In this document: positions 57,938 through 64,000 of the stretch, one piece after another
Layout of the letters: every line of letters starts with the position of its first letter
Position numbering within the stretch: position 1 is the stretch's first letter
Assembly: GCA_039000515.1 (NCBI GenBank)
Contig: JBCFYV010000012.1
Span: 129,280,652 to 129,344,651 of the forward strand
Length of the DNA stretch: 64,000 bases
Direction of reading: 5' to 3'
From: Timema cristinae
Lineage: Eukaryota; Arthropoda; Insecta; Phasmatodea; Timematidae
Made by a program: the position numbers and the translations under genes
The notes under the pieces: model-generated
The model's input: only the letters and a program-made list of their open reading frames with translations
Told to the model about the DNA's origin: nothing
The model's database searches: none

Positions 57938-58329
57938 ATATATTTACTGCATTTGTAACATATTTGCATTAATTAGGAGTTCACTGAACTAGTTTCAGTA
58001 ATTTCAAACGATTACTTACCCGAGATGATATTTATATAAATTTCCTATTGTATTATATAAATAATATACCAAAGATGATATATAGTTTTTTAGTTTATAG
58101 CAATCCAGAAATGTTTTTATTTTCAATGTGGCTGTAACAAAGTTTAAACCAATATTCCGTTTGTTGTACTTCGGTTACGTATTAATAACTTTTATTTTTT
58201 TATTTTTAAAATATTTAATTCTGTGAAATAGCTGTCTACTCTCTGTATTTTGCTAGAAATAATCGTACTGCAGTTAATAGGATTTACATAGTTTTAACTT
58301 TATTTTTTTCAACTTTCTGAGTTGTATTA

Positions 58330-58367
58330 TTATTATTATTTATTATTTTAATATTATTATTTAATTA

Positions 58368-58431
<64 letters not shown>

Positions 58432-58432
58432 G
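58330..58432. repeat. (ATT)n microsatellite
   Basis: An imperfect then perfect run of ATT, about 100 bp, downstream of the Tudor gene. Confidence 0.95.
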
Positions 58433-58649
58433 GAAACTACCTTTCGTCATTTCCAAATGTTCCTATTAACTTTTCTTTTACCTTCTTCCAAATAAGTTGT
58501 ATTATTTGTTGTTTTTATTAAAATAATTTTCATTACCATACATGTTGGATTGAAATATGGTTTACATTGCCTACAGATACGACGTCAATTTGTTTATACA
58601 TTTTGTGCCGCCTACGTCACACCTTGTTGTCTGGTTGAGAGGTATGCCG

Positions 58650-60640
58650 CCTCACCTCATCTCCTCCTTGTACGAACAGGTTGTCCTGTCAGATGAGTTG
58701 AGGAACTCTCACTCCACCTCATCTCCTCCTTGTACGACAGTGTCCTGTCAGATGAGTTGAGGAACTCTCACTCCACCTCATCTCCTCCTTGTACGGTACA
58801 GTGTCCTGTCAGATGAGTTGAGGAACTCTCACTCCACCTCATCTCCTCCTTGACGTACAGGTTGTCCTGTCAGATGAGTTGAGGAACTCTCACTCCACCT
58901 CATCTCCTCCTTGTACGGAACAGGGTGTCCTGTCAGATGAGTTGAGGAACTCTCACTCCACCTCATCTCCTCCTTGTACGGACAGGTGTCCGTCAGATGA
59001 GTTGAGGAACTCTCACTCCACCTCATCTCCTCCTTGTACAGTACAGGTTGTCCGTCAGATGAGTTGAGGAACTCTCACTCCACCTCATCTCCTCCTTGTA
59101 CGACAGATGTCGTAGAGAGTTGGATCTCCTCACTCATTCCCTGTACGTACAGAGTCTGAGGAGTGAACTCTCTCACTCCACACGTCATCTCCTCCTTGTC
59201 GGTACAGGGTGTTCCGTCAGATGAGTTGAGGAACTCTCACTCCACCTCATCTCCTCCTTGTACGGAACAGGGTTGTCCGTCAGATGAGTTGAGGAATTCA
59301 TCACTCATCTCTCTTGTACGACAGTGTCGTCACGAGTGAGGAACTCTCACTCCTCATTCCTCCTTGTACGGTACAGACTGTCCCGTCAGATGAGTTGAGG
59401 AACTCTCACTCCACCTCATCTCCTCCTTGTACGGTACAGACTGTCCTGTCAGATGAGTTGAGGAACTCTCACTCCACCTCATCTCCTCCTTGTACGGTAC
59501 AGGGTGTTCCGTCAGATGAGTTGAGGAACTCTCACTCCACCTCATCTCCTCCTTGTACTATACAGGGTGTTCCGTCAGATGAGTTGAGGAACTCTCACTC
59601 CACCTCATCTCCTCCTTGTACTATACAGGTTGTCCCGTCAGATGAGTTGAGGAACTCTCACTCCACCTCATCTCCTCCTTGTACGATACAGACTGTCCTG
59701 TCAGATGAGTTGAGGAACTCTCACTCCACCTCATCTCCTCCTTGTACAGTACAGACTGTCCTGTCAGATGAGTTGAGGAACTCTCACTCCACCTCATCTC
59801 CTCCTTGTACAGTACAGACTGTCCTGTCAGATGAGTTGAGGAACTCTCACTCCACCTCATCTCCTCCTTGTACGGTACAGACTGTCCTGTCAGATGAGTT
59901 GAGGAACTCTCACTCCACCTCATCTCCTCCTTGTACTATACAGGTTGTCCCGTCAGATGAGTTGAGGAACTCTCACTCCACCTCATCTCCTCCTTGTACG
60001 ATACAGACTGTCCCGTCAGATGAGTTGAGGAACTCTCACTCCACCTCATCTCCTCCTTGTACGATACAGACTGTCCCGTCAGATGAGTTGAGGAACTCTC
60101 ACTCCACCTCATCTCCTCCTTGTACGGAACAGGGTGTCCCGTCAGATGAGTTGAGGAACTCTCACTCCACCTCATCTCCTCCTTGTACGGAACAGGGTGT
60201 CCTGTCAGATGAGTTGAGGAACTCTCACTCCACCTCATCTCCTCCTTGTACGGTACAGACTGTCCTGTCAGATGAGTTGAGGAACTCTCACTCCACCTCA
60301 TCTCCTCCTTGCACGGTACAGACTGTCCTGTCAGATGAGTTGAGGAACTCTCACTCCACCTCATCTCCCCTTGTACAGTACAAACTGTCCTGTCAAATGA
60401 GTTGAGGAACTCTCACTCCACCTCATCTCCTCCTTGCACGGTACAGACTGTCCTGTCAGATGAGTTGAGGAACTCTCACTCCACCTCATCTCCTCCTTGT
60501 ACAGTACAGGTTGTCCCGTCAGATGAGTTGAGGAACTCTCACTTCACCTCATCTCCTCCTTGTACGATACAGACTGTCCTGTCAGATGAGTTGAGGAACT
60601 CTCACTCCACCTCATCTCCACTTTGTACTATACAGGGTGT
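58650..60640 (+). repeat. 63-bp minisatellite, about 31 copies
   Basis: The units contain GTCAGATGAGTTGAGGAACT, CTCACTCCACCTCATCTCC and TCCTTGTACGGTACAG. The 63-bp period keeps frames open on both strands, giving the 363-codon and 142-codon spurious ORFs. Copies at 58.7-59.35 kb are ragged with single-base losses; those at 59.38-60.6 kb are nearly uniform. It lies 0.8 kb beyond the Tudor gene stop. Confidence 0.95.
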
Positions 60641-60880
60641 CTGGACTGGTTGTAGCGTCTAGCCACCGCCTCGTGGGCTCTCTTCCATCTCTCTCGAGGG
60701 GTTTGACCAGAGTCTTCTTCTCGCTCGGTAGGAAAGATTTCCCACTCCAGATTGATGGGTTGAATAGGGTCATCATAACCATGCAACACCTTGGACGGCG
60801 TGCTCTTGTGACTCTCGTGAAGGGTAGTATTGAAGGTGTAGCATTTATTTGGAAATAAGCTACAAAAGCGTATGAAAAGC
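60628..60880 (-). pseudogene. Gypsy-like integrase, C-terminal fragment
   Basis: On the - strand: TLHESHKSTPSKVLHGYDD, then ERWKRAHEAVARRYNQSRHP. This is the region after the integrase core in Gypsy elements (HES...P.K.L.G, then W.......RYN..R). It probably belongs with the core fragment at 62166-62606, from which it is separated by about 1.3 kb of unrelated sequence. It abuts the 63-bp array. Confidence 0.75.
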
Positions 60881-62165
60881 AAGTAAACTCACCTATGGCC
60901 CCATTCAGCTGCTCCAACTCACTACGTCCTCCCCGCACAAGACAACAACAACAACAACAACAACAACATGGCTCTATCAAACCGACCGATCAACTAAAGG
61001 AGGAAACTTCATGAACAGCTGACCTGTGCTATATCTCAAGGCAGGGTTGAAAATGTATGGTGCACATGCGAAGAATGAAATGTTATGTTGAACCACGTGT
61101 TCTAGAATGTTCTACCAGCTCTGCGAATATTCCTGGGCCATCTATCTATCCCCTCCCTCTGTTCATTGTTCTATGTTAGCCGTGGTTTATGTTTACCCCT
61201 CTTCCCCCCTATCTGAGCTAGTATAAACATATATAATGGTGTTATTCAAGATGTACGGCACTCTTGTCAGGACTGTCCCCTCGGACACTCCTAGGTGTCC
61301 AGGACATATTAGGAAGGTACTAAATTTGATTTCGGCCTATGTAAATAGAAATTCCTTTTTGACAAGTAATATTCATTGGTTCATATAATTTTATAACGTA
61401 AATTCCTTTATATTAATTTACTTCGACATGAAGCGTATTTGTTTTGTAAATACTTGTAACTCATTGCCCATATGGCGCCTACAAGCCATTGTTGCTTAAG
61501 AAAAGTTATTATCCGCGTTGCAGATAATATATAATGGTATTGACAAAGTAAATACTTATAACTTATTACCCATATGGCTTGGAAAACTTATGGTTGCCGA
61601 TTGTATTGTTGGTATAGCCCATACGGCACTTTAAGTTTAGATTATTATTGTTGCGTTAAGAATGTATTTAGCTGCACGGCAGTATCGCCAAAATAGATAC
61701 TTGTAACTTATTGCCCGTAAGGCAGGGAAAGTTTGTTGTTACCAGTTATAATGTTAAGATCGTATGGAAAATATTATGATGAATTGCAACCAATTCATGA
61801 TTCATAAAATGTTGTGCAATCTTGGTTATGTCTCTTATGACGCATATTCTGTTCAAAGTTTATTCTATTCATCAATAAAACCAAAATGTTATTATTTGAC
61901 ATATATTCTTTTATTCAAACTTTAAATATGCCCCCGTCATATATATATATATATATATATTGGAATAGTTGGAGTGTGAGTTCGTGGAAACTGAGGGTGA
62001 ATAGACCTGTGTCAGCCTATTCACTTTTTGTTATTATCCATTCGGTTCCTCTGCAAATGATTGTTTTTTTTATGGTTAATTGTATGTTGTGCGCCAGCCT
62101 TAATCTTCTGGGAAGACTAAGGGCGGTGTTACAAAGGCTAACTGAAGTCACGTGAGGTTGGTGTT
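60881..62165 (+). other. 1.3-kb sequence splitting the integrase; LTR-like signals
   Basis: Non-coding. It has an (ACA)n run at 60944-60967, a possible TATA box (ACATATATAATGG) near 61.23 kb, and the palindrome GGACACTCCTAGGTGTCC at 61.28 kb. Three diverged copies of AAATACTTGTAACTCATTGC lie near 61.45, 61.55 and 61.69 kb, and AATAAA near 61.88 kb. The arrangement could be a solo LTR or other insertion, but its ends were not identified. Confidence 0.4.
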
Positions 62166-62606
62166 TCACTGTTTGTGGTGGACGTTGTGGAATGCGATCA
62201 GCGCACTCTTCAAGTTTCTATGGAAACGTTCCACGTGGGAGAGATGATAGGGACTTGTGGGGAAGTAACGTATCCCTTTTGCTAAGCACATGTCTCGAAA
62301 AGCGTGAGATCTAAATTGACTAGCATTATCCGACACCAAGTTACACGGTAATCCAAAGTTTCTAAATATTTCCTTGTCCAATGCTCTCATAAAGGTGATA
62401 GTCCAGGCCTTCCTCACCGGAACCAGCCACATCAATTTATAAAAGGCATCTAACGCCGTAAACAGGTAGGTGCGACCTTCTTTAGTCCGCAGCAGGAGGC
62501 CAAAGAAATCCACAAATAGCCTTTCCATCAGGAATTTGGAACGTCTGGCGTAAATTCTCCATATTTCGTGTTTTGGGCAGGTTTTGAACGTAAACACGTT
62601 TCGCAT
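62166..62606 (-). pseudogene. Gypsy-like integrase core fragment
   Basis: A - strand open frame of about 146 codons. RLFVDFFGLLLRTKEGRTYL carries the first Asp, NLVSDNASQFRSHAF the second, and SHVERFHRNLKSALIAFH the Glu, so the DDE triad is complete here. It comes from a different family than the 34-40 kb element. The frame stops just where the unrelated 1.3-kb block starts. Confidence 0.85.
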
Positions 62607-62739
62607 TTATCGACGAGGTCTAGCAAAAAACATAAGGAAATTGCAGAATGACCCCTTTTGAACAATACTCAAATATATAAAATTTATATGATAACTGTTC
62701 TGAGCCGGATCCCTTAACACAACACCTAAGTTGCCAAAA

Positions 62740-62783
62740 AGGGGATATCTTTCTCTCTCTCTCTCTCTCTCTCTCTTATTCTC

Positions 62784-62817
<34 letters not shown>

Positions 62818-62834
62818 ACACACACACACACACA
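62740..62834. repeat. (CT)n-(AT)n-(AC)n compound microsatellite
   Basis: Consecutive CT, AT and AC runs. The open frame across them is low-complexity and not called. Confidence 0.95.
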
Positions 62835-63509
62835 ACACATCAACAATAAAAGATACAACTGGTAGCTGATCGGGTGAAGTAGGTAGCATAACAGAAAAGT
62901 TCAATTATAAAATGTTCTTTGGTATTTATTTGGTAGAATAATGTTCATTTTTAAAAGGTATATGTTTTAATGATATAAACAATTAATCAAATGTATTAAT
63001 TCCTGATTTCATAAAACGTACGGCTTGATCTATATCAGTATCATAGATCCTAACATCTAAACAGGCAATACTATATGATAGACTAGATATAAAAAACTGC
63101 AATAGCATTAACAATTGAGCCCAACCGACTTTCGTACTCAAAATACAATTACTTCAGAACAACATCAAAACTTGCAACTATCTCTCGCAGGTATACAAGA
63201 TTAAAGTCCTTGTTAAGAGTATACAAAAGGAAAACTTTCATTTAATAGGGATATATTGCTTAAGACATTGTTCATTTTTTTTTCAATTAGTGACAAAGTT
63301 ACGTTTTACATACAAAGTATTACCATATTTCCATATATAATGTTCTATGCCATAAGGACACAATCCTAGTAATGAAACGACAAAATTTATAATTTGTTCA
63401 TCAAACTTGAATTTATGAAAACAAAACATATTATATAAAATAGTTTATAAGCTACGTCATAACGTATACTTAAAATAAACTCGATCAAAACTATTAAATT
63501 TAGAATAGC
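62835..63509. other. AT-rich sequence, no gene seen
   Basis: Possibly the upstream part of the non-LTR element that follows, but nothing can be recognised. Confidence 0.4.
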
Positions 63510-64000
63510 ATCATCATGTTGGATACAAACGTATTGGTAACAATGAACTCCCCATATTGCCTGATGATCTTAATTCTCATTTTGTGAATACTCCTTGTTT
63601 AATTGATCATGTTCAAAAAATAGGACTCCAACTAACTTAGCATCTCAGTTCACAAATCATAATAAATTCAAATTTCATTTAATATCGCTAGCAGATGTTT
63701 TACAGTCAATTAAGCGAATCAAAACAAATGCACAAGGATATGACCAAATTCCAATTACATTTATAAAAAAAAATACTATTTTATGTTCTAAACCCTATAA
63801 GAGATATTTTTAATCATTCTCTACAAGTAGGAATTTTTCCATCTTTGTGGAAATCTGCAATAGTGAGGCCTATCCCTAAAACTCCGCTACCAACCTCTTC
63901 AGTAACAGATTATAGACCTATAAGCATACTTCCAGCGCTATCGAAAGCCTTTGAATACATCGTACACAGACAAATCTATAGCTTCATAAATCATCACAAG
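63510..64000 (+). mobile_element. Non-LTR retrotransposon reverse transcriptase, N-terminal part, runs off the window
   Basis: + strand: VLQSIKRIKTNAQGYDQIPI, then after a frameshift near 63.77 kb IFNHSLQVGIFPSLWKSAIV, RPIPK and DYRPISILPALSKAFEYIV. These are the leading RT motifs of Jockey/RTE-type LINEs (A.G.D.I, S...G.FP..WK.A...PI.K, YRPIS.L...SK..E). The upstream part has stops. The catalytic region would lie beyond 64000. Confidence 0.85.

Noticed and set aside
59314..60405. 363-codon open frame downstream of the Tudor gene
   Set aside because: It is the 63-bp array read in an open frame; ragged copies on its left break it and the reverse strand is equally open.

Overview
The window looks like nuclear DNA from an arthropod, most likely an insect. 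It has large AT-rich introns, a multi-exon piRNA-pathway type gene, several tRNA-derived SINEs, MITE-like foldbacks, Ty3/Gypsy and non-LTR retrotransposons, and eroded Polinton (Maverick) DNA. There are no bacterial operons, rRNA genes or CRISPR arrays. The species cannot be named from the sequence.

The only well-supported cellular gene runs on the + strand from about 13.7 to 57.85 kb. Thirteen exons can be joined with matching phases at every junction and GT/AG borders, giving about 820 codons to a stop at 57850-57852. They encode a dsRBD-like fold, a LOTUS (OST-HTH)-like segment and three extended Tudor domains. This is the C-terminal part of a TDRD7/Tapas-like germ-granule protein. The true 5' end (first LOTUS domains, start codon, promoter) is missing or unrecognised; one weak 5' exon candidate lies at 13286-13357.

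Layout: 0-6 kb is AT-rich non-coding DNA with SINEs and simple repeats. From 6.3 to 10.4 kb lies a broken + strand Polinton: packaging ATPase, small ORF, capsid protein, accessory ORF, adenain-like protease, unknown ORF. From 13.7 to 57.85 kb lies the Tudor/LOTUS gene. Its introns hold very large tandem arrays (25, 33, 48, 33, 45, 46, ~62 and ~46 bp units), a Gypsy element with one full LTR (34.16-40.05 kb, - strand), a deleted non-LTR element (40.95-43.07 kb, - strand), a Polinton DNA polymerase fragment (50.78-51.26 kb) and small inverted-repeat elements. Downstream lie a 63-bp array (58.65-60.64 kb), a second Gypsy-like integrase split in two (60.63-62.6 kb, - strand) and the start of another non-LTR reverse transcriptase at the right edge (+ strand).

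The most unusual signal is that three of the intronic arrays are built from the gene's own splice junctions or exon sequence. The 25-bp array repeats the 5' splice site of one exon. The 48-bp array repeats the 3' splice site and first codons of the LOTUS exon. The ~46-bp array repeats about 33 bp of a Tudor-3 exon. The long open frames seen in arrays with unit lengths divisible by three are artefacts, not genes.
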